The position numbers and the translations under genes were made by a program. A DNA stretch of 64,000 nt, taken from Labilithrix luteola (lineage in GTDB: Bacteria > Myxococcota_A > Polyangia > Polyangiales > Polyangiaceae). Shown here piece after piece: positions 8,445-19,517 of the stretch; the first letter of the stretch is position 1, and each line of letters starts with the position of its first letter. Location of the stretch: the NCBI RefSeq assembly GCF_001263205.1, contig NZ_CP012333.1, positions 10,087,501 through 10,151,500 of the forward strand, written 5' to 3'. The notes beneath the pieces were generated by a model, which searched no databases, had not been told where the DNA came from, and saw only the letters and a list, made by a program, of their open reading frames with translations.

Positions 8445-9269
8445 GTGAGCAGTAACAGTCGTGAGAGTCGTGATGGCGAGCGGACGGAGTCGACGGCCCG
8501 TACCGTCAGGTTGAAGAGTCGGCAGGCCATGCGTGCGAGCGGCTTTGCGCTCGTGACGGCATCGATGCTTCCGGCGTTCCTCGCACGGATGAGTGTGACG
8601 CCCGCCGAAGAGCGACCTTCGGTGCGCGATCGCTGGGTGAAGCGCTGGGCGAACGCGCTGCTCGCGCTGTTCGACATTCATGTCGTGGTCGACGGCGCGC
8701 TACCGCCACCGCCGCGCGGACGAGGGCGACTCATCGTCGCGAACCATCGTTCTGCGATCGACATCGGTGTGCTGCTCTCCACCTTCGGCGGGACCATGGT
8801 GAGTCGCGCGGACATCGCAGGGTGGCCCGTCATCGGCGCGGCGGCGCGTGCCGCAGGCACGGTCTTCGTCGATCGGTCCAACGCGAAGAGCGGCGCCGCC
8901 ACGCTTCGATCGATCACGAAGCACCTCGAAGACGGCATGACGATCGCGCTCTTCCCTGAAGGCACGACGTTCGACGGGGACGAGGTCCGCACCTTCCACG
9001 GCGGCGCCTTCGTCGCCGCGGCACGGGCCGGCGCGGAAATCCTGCCCGTCGGCCTCGCCTACCCCCGCACCTCCGGTGCCGCCTTCGTCGGCGAGTCCTT
9101 CCCCGAACACCTCGCCCGCATGGCCCGCAGCGACTCGACCCGCATGGTCCTCGCCGTCGGCGCCCCGTTCACCCCCACGAAAGACACCCGCGCCGCGGCC
9201 ATCACCGGCCGCGCCCACGACGAAGTCAGCACCCTGGTCAGCCGCGCCCGCACCCGCTGCGGCCCCTGA
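8445..9269 (+). CDS. 1-acyl-sn-glycerol-3-phosphate acyltransferase-like (PlsC family)
   Basis: A 274-residue membrane-associated acyltransferase. The family motif HX4D is NHRSAID (H101, D106), and block III is ALFPEGTTFDG near residue 168. VFVDRSNAKSG supplies the phosphate-binding arginine region. The enzyme would transfer an acyl group to lysophosphatidate or a related acceptor. The first ~60 residues are polar and not conserved, so an internal start is possible; GTG is used here. It is 18 bases downstream of the cardiolipin synthase-like gene and the last gene of the cassette. Confidence 0.85.
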   Translation: MSSNSRESRDGERTESTARTVRLKSRQAMRASGFALVTASMLPAFLARMSVTPAEERPSVRDRWVKRWANALLALFDIHVVVDGALPPPPRGRGRLIVANHRSAIDIGVLLSTFGGTMVSRADIAGWPVIGAAARAAGTVFVDRSNAKSGAATLRSITKHLEDGMTIALFPEGTTFDGDEVRTFHGGAFVAAARAGAEILPVGLAYPRTSGAAFVGESFPEHLARMARSDSTRMVLAVGAPFTPTKDTRAAAITGRAHDEVSTLVSRARTRCGP

Positions 9270-9390
9270 AAGACGTCTCGGAACAGGACGTGCTGATGAT
9301 TGCTCATCAGCACCAGCCCGAGAGTGTGATGGTGCATCGCTCTGCGGCCTCCGTGAGCAGATCCTCGTAGGTCTGCACGACGTGGGTCGT
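9270..9390 (-). pseudogene. Remnant of a REP-associated tyrosine transposase (Y1/IS200-like)
   Basis: On the minus strand, one frame reads TYEDLLTEAAERCTITLSGW and then stops. One base out of frame, the sequence continues WVLMSNHQHVLFRD-like, matching the HUH motif region (typically LMPNHVHLL) of Y1/RAYT transposases. A single missing base at about 9313 explains the break. The tyrosine-bearing C-terminal half and the N-terminus are missing. The scrap is wedged between the stop of the acyltransferase gene and thiS. Confidence 0.6.
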
Positions 9391-9404
9391 TCGGGAGCGA
9401 GCGT

Positions 9405-9605
9405 TCAGCCGCCGCCTACGAAGTGGACGATTTCGATCGCGTCGCCGGCGGTGAGTTGGCGGGAGGCGTGGTCGGCGCGAGGAACGATCTCGCGGTTGAT
9501 TTCCACTGCCACCGGACCGTCGGCGAGGCCGAGGTGCGCAACGAGCTCGCGAACGGTGAGGGCATCGGGGATGTCGAGGGGGGAACCGTTGACCTGGATT
9601 TGCAT
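9405..9605 (-). CDS. thiS: ThiS, sulfur carrier protein for thiazole synthesis
   Basis: A 66-residue ubiquitin-fold protein beginning MQIQVNGSPLDIPD, containing LTVRELVAHLGL and VAVEINREIVPR, and ending in the Gly-Gly tail (HFVGGG) that becomes a thiocarboxylate. It donates sulfur to ThiG for the thiazole of thiamine. An upstream in-frame ATG at 9647 would add 14 residues that do not fit the family, so the ATG at 9605 is preferred. ThiG, ThiF and ThiE are not adjacent, which leaves thiS isolated here. No THI-box riboswitch is evident upstream. Confidence 0.88.
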   Translation of the reverse strand: MQIQVNGSPLDIPDALTVRELVAHLGLADGPVAVEINREIVPRADHASRQLTAGDAIEIVHFVGGG

Positions 9606-9826
9606 GGCGTGAAGTCCGTAGGGCTCGGAAAAAGAAGCGTGCGGCATGCGCGCCCCGTCGTCGAGAACGTAGGGAAGGACAGCTGGTGCACGGCGTCAAA
9701 CGTGCCTGATGGCAGTCGCACGCAACGGGTAGCAGGGCCATGAATGCGGGCGAGAAACGCTTGCCATCGCGTCGGGTTTTACAGACGATCCCTGCACCAC
9801 GTCTCTCTTCCCGCGGAGGAAACTGA

Positions 9827-10936
9827 ATGGCTGACGAGGATCTGCTTGTCCTTCCGCAGGTACCGGAAGCAAAACCCGAGGACCCGGAAGACGTCTCGTG
9901 GGCGCTCTCGACCGCCGAAGCCATGTGGGCGCGCGGTGAGCACGCCGAAGGCGTGAAGTGGATCCGCAAGGCGGCCGAAGCCGCGGCCGACGCGGAAGAC
10001 GACAACCGCGCCCTCGAGCTCGCGAAGGCGGCCTCCGAGCTCACCGCGACCATCTCGCGAAGGTCACTCGCCTCCGCCGAAGTCGTCTCGTCGAACGACG
10101 CGCCCGCGACGCCATCGTCGAAACCAACGTCGTCGGCGCGTGCCGCCCCGCCCGTTCCGACATCCGCAACGAAAGGCCGCTCGGCGCCTCCGCTCCCTAC
10201 GAAGAAGTCGGCGCCACCGCCCACCACGCCCACGCCATCGGCAAGCGTGCCGCCCGCTGCACCGAGGACCTCGCAGCCACCGCGCGCCTCGCAGGCCCCG
10301 CGTGGCGTTCCGCGACCTCTCGCGGTGAATGCGCCGACGCCTCTCGCTCCCGCGGTGAGTCCGAGTGCGGCGCCGCCGCCCGTCGCTCCCGTCGCTCAAC
10401 CTCCTCAGCAGCCGCCCACGGTGCAAGCCGCCGAGTCACTCAAAGACACGCGGCCCGATGCGAATGCGAAGAAGAGCAAACGTCGCTCGCGCGAGAACAT
10501 CGACGTCGACGGCTCACCGTCCTCACGACGTCGCAGCCGCCCCGATGCGGATTCGACGATCATCGGCAACGTCAAAGACCTCACGGGCGACGCGAGTCTG
10601 CCGCCGAGCACGAAACCTTTCGACGCGTCCCTGAACGGTCCAGCTTCGTCACGCGACGGCGATCGCATGACCGCCCTCGGCGCTCCGCCACGCGTCGAGC
10701 ACGCGCACGTGAACGTGAACGTGAAGAAGAACGGCGGTTCGAGCTCGAGCGCAAACCAGCACGACCCTGGAATCCGCACCTCGCAAGCGGTGCGGGTCGT
10801 CGTTTGGCGCGACGCTACGGGCGTCCACGTCGCGCCTGCCGGAACCGTCGTCTCCGCCATCACGGTCGACGCCGTGCTCGTCGCCCTCGAACCGTCGGCC
10901 GACCTCACGGCGTGGCTTTCCGAACGAACACGCTGA
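9827..10936 (+). CDS. Proline/alanine/serine-rich protein with N-terminal helical region, unknown
   Basis: A 369-residue protein preceded by a strong ribosome-binding site (GGAGGA, 9815-9820). Residues about 20-75 are helical and acidic, resembling a TPR-like hairpin (AEAMWARGEHAEGVKWIRKA). Residues about 85-310 are low-complexity Pro/Ala/Ser/Arg, probably disordered. The last ~55 residues are a folded-looking segment (VRVVVWRDATGVHVAPAG). No enzyme motif is seen. It lies 108 bases upstream of the 2-oxoglutarate dehydrogenase gene on the same strand, which may be coincidental. Confidence 0.65.
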   Translation: MADEDLLVLPQVPEAKPEDPEDVSWALSTAEAMWARGEHAEGVKWIRKAAEAAADAEDDNRALELAKAASELTATISRRSLASAEVVSSNDAPATPSSKPTSSARAAPPVPTSATKGRSAPPLPTKKSAPPPTTPTPSASVPPAAPRTSQPPRASQAPRGVPRPLAVNAPTPLAPAVSPSAAPPPVAPVAQPPQQPPTVQAAESLKDTRPDANAKKSKRRSRENIDVDGSPSSRRRSRPDADSTIIGNVKDLTGDASLPPSTKPFDASLNGPASSRDGDRMTALGAPPRVEHAHVNVNVKKNGGSSSSANQHDPGIRTSQAVRVVVWRDATGVHVAPAGTVVSAITVDAVLVALEPSADLTAWLSERTR

Positions 10937-11044
10937 CCCTAGAAGACGGGATCCTGTCCGGGAGCATCGAAAGTGGCTTCGGATCGCGACACCACGACCG
11001 CCGCCCCTATGCGCTCCCGGCCACTGTGCTAGAAGGACCCCGGC

Positions 11045-13924
<2,880 letters not shown>

Positions 13925-13948
13925 GTCGCCCCATCAACCAAGCGCAAG

Positions 13949-13978
13949 CGAGGCCGGGGAGTCTTCTCTCTGGCCTCG
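13949..13978 (+). terminator. Possible terminator hairpin after the E1 gene
   Basis: CGAGGCC (13949-13955) pairs with GGCCTCG (13972-13978) over a 16-base loop, 25 bases after the stop. It is followed by a short T-containing tract (TCGCTTT). The long loop and weak tail make intrinsic termination only plausible. Confidence 0.35.
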
Positions 13979-14092
13979 TCGCTTTCCATCGCCAACCCCG
14001 CAACGACCGCACCCTAGGCACCGTCCCGTGGCGTTACACATTCGTCACCAAACCGCCGTCGGCGTGCGATCTGCGGTAAAATCCGTCATCGA

Positions 14093-15637
14093 ATGAAACC
14101 CGAGCTCGTTTGGGCCCTGGGGCTTTTCGGGGGTGTGGTCGTCACCGCGGCGCTGATCAATCGATTCGCGCCCGCGGAGCGAGCACGCCTTCGCCGGCTC
14201 GTCATTTTGTTCGTGGTCTACGTCGTCGCACTCGGCGCTTCGCTGGGTCTCGCCGAGATCGGCGCCGTCACGTGGTCGAATCGCTTCGGCCTCGTCGCCG
14301 AGCTCCTTCAGGCCTTCACCGTCGTGAACATCGCGGCGACGCTCGGCCTCTCGGTGATCGTCCCTGCCCTCGGCCTTGCGATGCCGATGATCGCGAGCGA
14401 TCTCCTCGTGGGTCTCGGCTACATCGTGACGACCCTCGGCGTCGTCTCCGGCCACGGCCTCGATCCCTCGAGCGTGCTGGCCACCAGCGCGGTCGTCAGC
14501 GCCGTGCTCGCCATTTCGCTCCAGAGCACGCTCGGCAACGTGCTCGGCGGCGTGGCTCTCCAGCTCGACGGCTCGATTCACGAGGGCGACTGGATCCAAT
14601 TCGACAACGGACGCCAAGGACGCGTGCGATCCATTCGGTGGCGCCACACGGTCGTGGAGACGCGCGACTGGTCCACGATCATCGTGCCGAACGCGCAGCT
14701 CCTCGCGACCAACATCACCATCCTCGGCAAGCGCAACGGCGAGGCCGCTCCGCAGCGCATGTGGATGTATTTCAACGTCGACTTCCGCTTCGCGCCTACG
14801 AAGGTCACGCAGATCGTCACCGACGCTCTCACGGGCGCACCCATCGATGGCCTCGCCGACAAGCCTGCACCGGACTGCGTGTGCATGGATTTCGCGAAAG
14901 AGCCGGGCCAGAGCTTCATCACGTACGGCGTTCGCTACTGGCTCCCGGACATGATGCGCACCGACTCGACGGCATCGCTCGTCCGCGCACGCGTCTACGC
15001 CGCGCTCCGCCGCGCCGACATCCCTCTCGCCCTTCCGGCGAACGCGATGTTCGTCCAGCTCGAAGACGAGCAGCGCACGTCTCGCAAAGCGAAGCAGCGA
15101 GAGAACGAGCGGATGGTGGCCCTCCGCACCGTGCATCTCTTCCGCAACCTCACCGAGGCGGAGCTCGAGACGCTCTCCGAGGGAATGAACCACGTGATCT
15201 ACGCGAATGGCGAGAAGATCACGCGCCAGGGTGCCGTCGCCCACTGGCTCTACATCATGACCTCGGGCACCGCCGAGATCCGCATGAAGGTCGATCCGGA
15301 CGGTCCCAACGGTCCGCTCCCCGAGAAGACCAAGGTCGTGGCGAGCCTCAAGGCCCCCGACTTCTTCGGCGAAATGGGCCTCATGACGGGCGAGTCGCGC
15401 ACGGCCGACGTCGTCGCCATCGGTGACGTGGAGTGCTTCCGCCTCGGAAAAGAGACCTTCGAGCGCGTACTCCTCAAACGTCCCGAAATTGCCACCGAGC
15501 TCTCCGAGAAGCTCGCCACGCGGCGCGTGGAGCTGCTCGCCGTTCGCGACGGTCTCGACGAGTCGCAGCAAAAGGCTCGACAAGCGAGCGAGCGTGAGCG
15601 AATCCTCCTCGGCATCAAGGAGTTCTTCGGACTGTGA
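14093..15637 (+). CDS. MscS-type mechanosensitive channel with C-terminal cyclic-nucleotide-binding domain
   Basis: A 514-residue inner-membrane protein. About five hydrophobic helices occupy residues 5-150. The pore-lining and beta-domain region of MscS follows (LQSTLGNVLGGVALQLDGS, then GDWIQF and TIIVPNAQLLATNI). From about residue 345 a cAMP/cGMP-binding domain begins (HLFRNLTEAELETLS), with the phosphate-binding cassette FFGEMGLMTGESRTADV. The design matches bacterial cyclic-nucleotide-gated channels of the MscS superfamily, which respond little to tension. Its stop overlaps the GTG of the next gene (GTGA), so the pair is likely translationally coupled. Confidence 0.9.
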   Translation: MKPELVWALGLFGGVVVTAALINRFAPAERARLRRLVILFVVYVVALGASLGLAEIGAVTWSNRFGLVAELLQAFTVVNIAATLGLSVIVPALGLAMPMIASDLLVGLGYIVTTLGVVSGHGLDPSSVLATSAVVSAVLAISLQSTLGNVLGGVALQLDGSIHEGDWIQFDNGRQGRVRSIRWRHTVVETRDWSTIIVPNAQLLATNITILGKRNGEAAPQRMWMYFNVDFRFAPTKVTQIVTDALTGAPIDGLADKPAPDCVCMDFAKEPGQSFITYGVRYWLPDMMRTDSTASLVRARVYAALRRADIPLALPANAMFVQLEDEQRTSRKAKQRENERMVALRTVHLFRNLTEAELETLSEGMNHVIYANGEKITRQGAVAHWLYIMTSGTAEIRMKVDPDGPNGPLPEKTKVVASLKAPDFFGEMGLMTGESRTADVVAIGDVECFRLGKETFERVLLKRPEIATELSEKLATRRVELLAVRDGLDESQQKARQASERERILLGIKEFFGL

Positions 15638-16356
15638 TCGGACACGAAATCGAAGTGCCCTCGGGCGAAGGTTTGGTACGCCTCGTCCGTGCCCTCGGAC
15701 AGCATCGCTACGTGGCGAGCCGCCTGCATCTCGTGCACGCCTTCACGATCGAGGCGGCCTGCGCGGCTGGGCCGAGCGACGCGCTGACGGATGCGAGGGC
15801 GTGGGCCGAGGGTGTCCTCGCGAATGCGTCCATCGAACGCGATTCCAAAGACGAGCGGCTCTATCGCAAGGCCACCGACGCAGAGCTCGTCGTAGTGCTT
15901 TCGGCGTTCTGGAATCCCGGTCCGACCCGCGGGCGCGCCAAAGCCGCTCTCGAAGCGCGTCTTCGTGAAATCGGCGTCGACCCGGACGATCGCAACCGCG
16001 AGGCCTTCGACGAAGCCCACGAAGAGGATCTGTTTCCGGTGCTGGTCGATGCAGGTTGGGAGCTCCTGCCACTTCGCGCCCTCGATCCCGAGCGCCACAA
16101 GGGCGCCATGAGCGCGTTCGATGACGGCTTCGCGTTCGACGTGGCGAAGTTCGAAGAAGAGAACGCCGTTCCCCCGCTCGTCACGCTCCACGAGATGCCC
16201 GCCCTCGGCGCGGTCGAGCTGCTGCACGCGGTCGACGAGGCCGGTGCTCTCGGTGTGCCGTTCGTTCTCTGGGCGAATGGCAACGAGACCTATCTCGACT
16301 ACGTGCTGCGCGGCGTACTCAAGATCGCAAAGCTCGACACGCTCCAAGCGTCGTAG
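15634..16356 (+). CDS. Hypothetical protein coupled to the MscS-CNB channel
   Basis: A 240-residue soluble acidic protein with no signal peptide, membrane segment or motif I recognise. It has conserved-looking stretches such as VVLSAFWNPGPTRGRAKAAL and GVPFVLWANGNETYLDY. The GTG start overlaps the stop of the channel gene by four bases, which argues strongly for coexpression and possibly a shared complex. It ends six bases before the convergent MOSC fusion gene. Function is unknown. Confidence 0.7.
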   Translation: MIGHEIEVPSGEGLVRLVRALGQHRYVASRLHLVHAFTIEAACAAGPSDALTDARAWAEGVLANASIERDSKDERLYRKATDAELVVVLSAFWNPGPTRGRAKAALEARLREIGVDPDDRNREAFDEAHEEDLFPVLVDAGWELLPLRALDPERHKGAMSAFDDGFAFDVAKFEEENAVPPLVTLHEMPALGAVELLHAVDEAGALGVPFVLWANGNETYLDYVLRGVLKIAKLDTLQAS

Positions 16357-16362
16357 GGCTGG

Positions 16363-18126
16363 TCACAGATCGACCACCACGTCGCCCTCGGGCTGCGAGC
16401 AGCAAATGAGCGCGTTGCCCGGCGCAGGCGGCTCGAGCGGCTCGGGATCATAAAGGAGCGTTCCGGAGACGAGGCCGCTCTCGCACGAATGGCACACGCC
16501 CGTTCGACACGACCAGCGCACGGGTACGTCGCATGCTTCGGCAAGCTCCAGAATGCTCCGATACTTCTTGCGGTCCCATCGCACGACGAGCCCGCTGCGA
16601 GCGAAGGAGACGAGTGGTCCGACGTCCGGTCCCGCGCCTGCTCCCTCGGGTGGATGAGGAGCACGCTTGGCGCGTCCCACCACGCCGGGTGTGCTCGATT
16701 CGCCTCCGCCGAACATCTCGCTGTGGATGCGACTCCGCGCGACGCCCCATCGCGCGAGCCCGTCGCGAACGTCGTTCAGGAACGCCGTCGGACCACAGAG
16801 ATAGAAGTCTGCCTCCCGCGGAACGCCGAGAGACTCCACGATCGACACGTCGAGGTGCCCGACGCGGTCGAAATCGCGCCCGATGACGTCTTCGGCACGA
16901 GGGCGGCTGTAGACCACGAAGCTGCGTCCGTTGGGCAGCCTGGCCAAGAGCTCGCGCACCTCCATCGCGAACGGATGCAGCTCCCCGTTCCGTGAACCGT
17001 GAAGCCAAAACACGGGCCGAGCCGAGCCCGTTGCCACCAGAGCGTGAAGCATCGCGAGAACCGGCGTCACACCGATTCCAGCGCTCGAGAGCACGACCGG
17101 TCCCTCGCCTTCGCTCAGCACGAACGCGCCGCGCGACGAGCTCACGTCGAGAACGTCGCCCTCGCGCACGTGACCGGCGAGGTAGGCGCCTCCAGCCCCG
17201 TGGCTCTCGATCTTCACGCTGATCCGATACTGGTCCGCCGAAGGCGCGCCGGAGAGTGAGTAGCTGCGAAACAGGGCCGTGCGCATCACGTCGGGACGAA
17301 GACGGAGCACGACGAACTGCCCTGGTCGCGGCATTGCCAGCGAATGCCCGGACGTTGCCTCGAGCACGAACGAGAGAACGTCGGCGCTCTCGCGTACGAT
17401 CGCCGCCACACGCATGGGGAAGAAGCCCGGCGCTGCCCCGTGCCCCGCGGCCGCGGGTTCGAGTCCTGCGTTGCCCGGGCCTCCTTCGAGAAGCGCACGG
17501 AACGACGCGCGCCATCCCTCGGAAAGAGCTTCGATTCGAAGCGCGCGCTCGAGCTCCTCACGCGGATGACGCGGAAGGTAGAGAAGTGCGTTGATCCGTT
17601 CGACGGACATCCGCTCGTCACCCGAAGCAACCTTCACGATGGCGTCGCCGGCCCCGACTTCGCCTTCTTCGATGACACGGAAGTAGAACCCTGGACGTCC
17701 TCGCCCGGTCAGGAGGGCCGGCATGCGCGGCTCGTTCATGCGCATACCAATCCGGTAACAAGTCACGCGCGGCTGCGTGACCTCGAACAGCGCGGAGCCG
17801 ATGCGAAAGCGGTCCCCGATGCAGGTCGTGGCGTCTGCGAGACCTTCGACGGTGAAGTTCTCGCCGAACTGACCATGAACGAAGTCGCTGCGCGAGAGCT
17901 CCTTGGCCCAGTAGCGGTAGGAGTCGAGCTGATAGACGAAAACAGCACGCTGCTCGCCGCCGTGACCGGCGAGGTCGCCCTGACCATCGCCCACGACATT
18001 CAGTCTTCCTACGCGAACGCGCCCCGCCACCGGCGACTTCCACACCGCGGTGTGAACGGTTCGGCCCTGCCATTCGACGTCCCGAGGAAGCCCCACGTTC
18101 ACCGAGACCAGCCGCGCGTTCGCCAT
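16363..18126 (-). CDS. MOSC domain fused to FAD/NAD oxidoreductase and plant-type 2Fe-2S ferredoxin
   Basis: A 587-residue cytosolic fusion. Residues 1-165 are a YiiM-like MOSC domain (GHGGEQRAVFVYQLDSYRYW, FGENFTVEG, QPRVTCYRIG). A 3-alpha segment follows (about 165-215). Residues about 235-470 are a ferredoxin-NADP reductase-like module with the FAD motif FRSYSLSGAP and NAD-binding VVLSSAGIGVTPVLAML. The last ~85 residues carry the 2Fe-2S motif CRTGVCHSC with a fourth Cys about 30 residues on (ALICC). MOSC proteins handle molybdenum cofactor or N-hydroxylated substrates, so electron delivery to such a reaction is a reasonable inference. The partner enzyme is not nearby. Confidence 0.9.
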   Translation of the reverse strand: MANARLVSVNVGLPRDVEWQGRTVHTAVWKSPVAGRVRVGRLNVVGDGQGDLAGHGGEQRAVFVYQLDSYRYWAKELSRSDFVHGQFGENFTVEGLADATTCIGDRFRIGSALFEVTQPRVTCYRIGMRMNEPRMPALLTGRGRPGFYFRVIEEGEVGAGDAIVKVASGDERMSVERINALLYLPRHPREELERALRIEALSEGWRASFRALLEGGPGNAGLEPAAAGHGAAPGFFPMRVAAIVRESADVLSFVLEATSGHSLAMPRPGQFVVLRLRPDVMRTALFRSYSLSGAPSADQYRISVKIESHGAGGAYLAGHVREGDVLDVSSSRGAFVLSEGEGPVVLSSAGIGVTPVLAMLHALVATGSARPVFWLHGSRNGELHPFAMEVRELLARLPNGRSFVVYSRPRAEDVIGRDFDRVGHLDVSIVESLGVPREADFYLCGPTAFLNDVRDGLARWGVARSRIHSEMFGGGESSTPGVVGRAKRAPHPPEGAGAGPDVGPLVSFARSGLVVRWDRKKYRSILELAEACDVPVRWSCRTGVCHSCESGLVSGTLLYDPEPLEPPAPGNALICCSQPEGDVVVDL

Positions 18127-18181
18127 CGTCCCCTCCGCCTCTCGGTTCGAGCGTCACGATCTCCGGCTCATCGAACGACGC

Positions 18182-19480
18182 TCATTGGGGCCTCACGCGA
18201 TAGACGAGGCCGTTCTGATCGTCGGCGATGAACAAGCTGCCGGCAGGCCCGACGGCGAGCCCCGTCGGACGCGCACTCCGCGAGGTTCCGTCGGCTGACT
18301 GGAAGCCCCCGACGAACTGCGACCACTGCGTCGACGGATTCGTCCAGTCGACGGGCGTGACAGGGTCGTCTCCATTCATCGGCACGAGGGCAACGAACGG
18401 CGGCGCCGAGTAGACGCCGTTCGCCTTGTGCCAGGAGCCGTGCGCAGCGACGAAGAAGCCGCGTTGCGCTGAAGGGAACGCGTGTGCGCCCGCGTGACTT
18501 GGGCTGTAATGCGCAGCGCCGATGAGCGTGGAATACGCCGGAAACTCGACGCGAGGGACCACGGTCTCTGCGCAATCGGCTCCGGGGACGTACGGCACCT
18601 GGTTCTCTTCGCATTCCGGCCAGCCGTAGTCGGCGACGCCCGGATGCAGGGTCACGGCATCGAAGAACTCGTAGGGGTGGCCCTTCGGCAGATCGTCCTG
18701 GCCAGCGTTTCCGGCCCAGAGTGTGCCCGTGTCCGTGTTCGTCGTGAGCGCGATGGCGTTTCGGATGCGCGTGGCCTTCGTCTGGACGTTCGACCCGTCG
18801 AGCCCCATCTGCAAAATGACTGCGCGCGTACCATCGGCTTCGGTGCACGCATTGCACGACGATCCGACGGACGCGTAGAGCACGCCCTTGGCCACCGCCA
18901 CCGACGTCGTGGAGTGAACGTCGCCGTCGCTGTTCGGTGCAACTGGCCCCGTCCGCACGCTCGCGATCTTCGAGGGGTTCACGCTCACCGCGCCGTCTTC
19001 GTAGCTCGCCGAATACACGCCGTGCTGTGCGCCGAAGAACACGGTGCAGGTGACCGCGTCGAAGGCCACGCCCTGCGTCGGGGCATCGTTCACCGTGGCG
19101 AAGACCACGGGACTACCCGCGCCACCAGCGTTCTCTGCGTTGGGGACGACATAGACGGTCGCTCCGTTCGTCGCGACCAGCAGATCGCCGTTGGGCAAAG
19201 CCGCGAGCTCCCGCGCGGCAGGGACCTGCGCGATGCGCTCGATCACGAAGCCCTGAGGGACTACGAGCCCCGTCGCGACCGCCGGCTCGACTCCCGGCGT
19301 CGATGGCGAAGGCGTCGTCCCTGGGCACTTGCCCGGTGTCCCTCCTGCTCCACCGTCGACGACCGGAGCATCGGAAGCCGGTTCCGAGCTGGTGCTCGAG
19401 CCCGTACCGCAACCGGCGGCAGCGACGAGGCCGACGAGCCCAACCACTCCGGCGAACGTTCGTAACGGCTGCGATCCCAT
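18182..19480 (-). CDS. Secreted PQQ-dependent sugar dehydrogenase-like lipoprotein
   Basis: A 432-residue lipoprotein with signal MGSQPLRTFAGVVGLVGL and Cys at AAAGCG. The mature protein is a six-bladed propeller of the glucose/sorbosone dehydrogenase family: AALPNGDLLVATNG near the start, RIRNAIALTTNTDTGTLWAG, HPGVADYGWPECE, and RPTGLAVGPAGSLFIADDQN at the end. It probably oxidises a sugar or aldose in the envelope, but substrate and cofactor use are unproven. The ATG at 19480 is preferred to upstream in-frame starts because it begins the signal peptide. Only 37 bases separate it from the divergent decarboxylase gene. Confidence 0.82.
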   Translation of the reverse strand: MGSQPLRTFAGVVGLVGLVAAAGCGTGSSTSSEPASDAPVVDGGAGGTPGKCPGTTPSPSTPGVEPAVATGLVVPQGFVIERIAQVPAARELAALPNGDLLVATNGATVYVVPNAENAGGAGSPVVFATVNDAPTQGVAFDAVTCTVFFGAQHGVYSASYEDGAVSVNPSKIASVRTGPVAPNSDGDVHSTTSVAVAKGVLYASVGSSCNACTEADGTRAVILQMGLDGSNVQTKATRIRNAIALTTNTDTGTLWAGNAGQDDLPKGHPYEFFDAVTLHPGVADYGWPECEENQVPYVPGADCAETVVPRVEFPAYSTLIGAAHYSPSHAGAHAFPSAQRGFFVAAHGSWHKANGVYSAPPFVALVPMNGDDPVTPVDWTNPSTQWSQFVGGFQSADGTSRSARPTGLAVGPAGSLFIADDQNGLVYRVRPQ

Positions 19481-19517
19481 GGAGACGAATGTAACGACGC
19501 ACACGTAGAATGCGTGC

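Noticed and set aside
9606..9826. TPP riboswitch (THI box) near thiS
   Set aside because: The upstream region shows none of the conserved THI-box core elements, and thiS has only a short leader.
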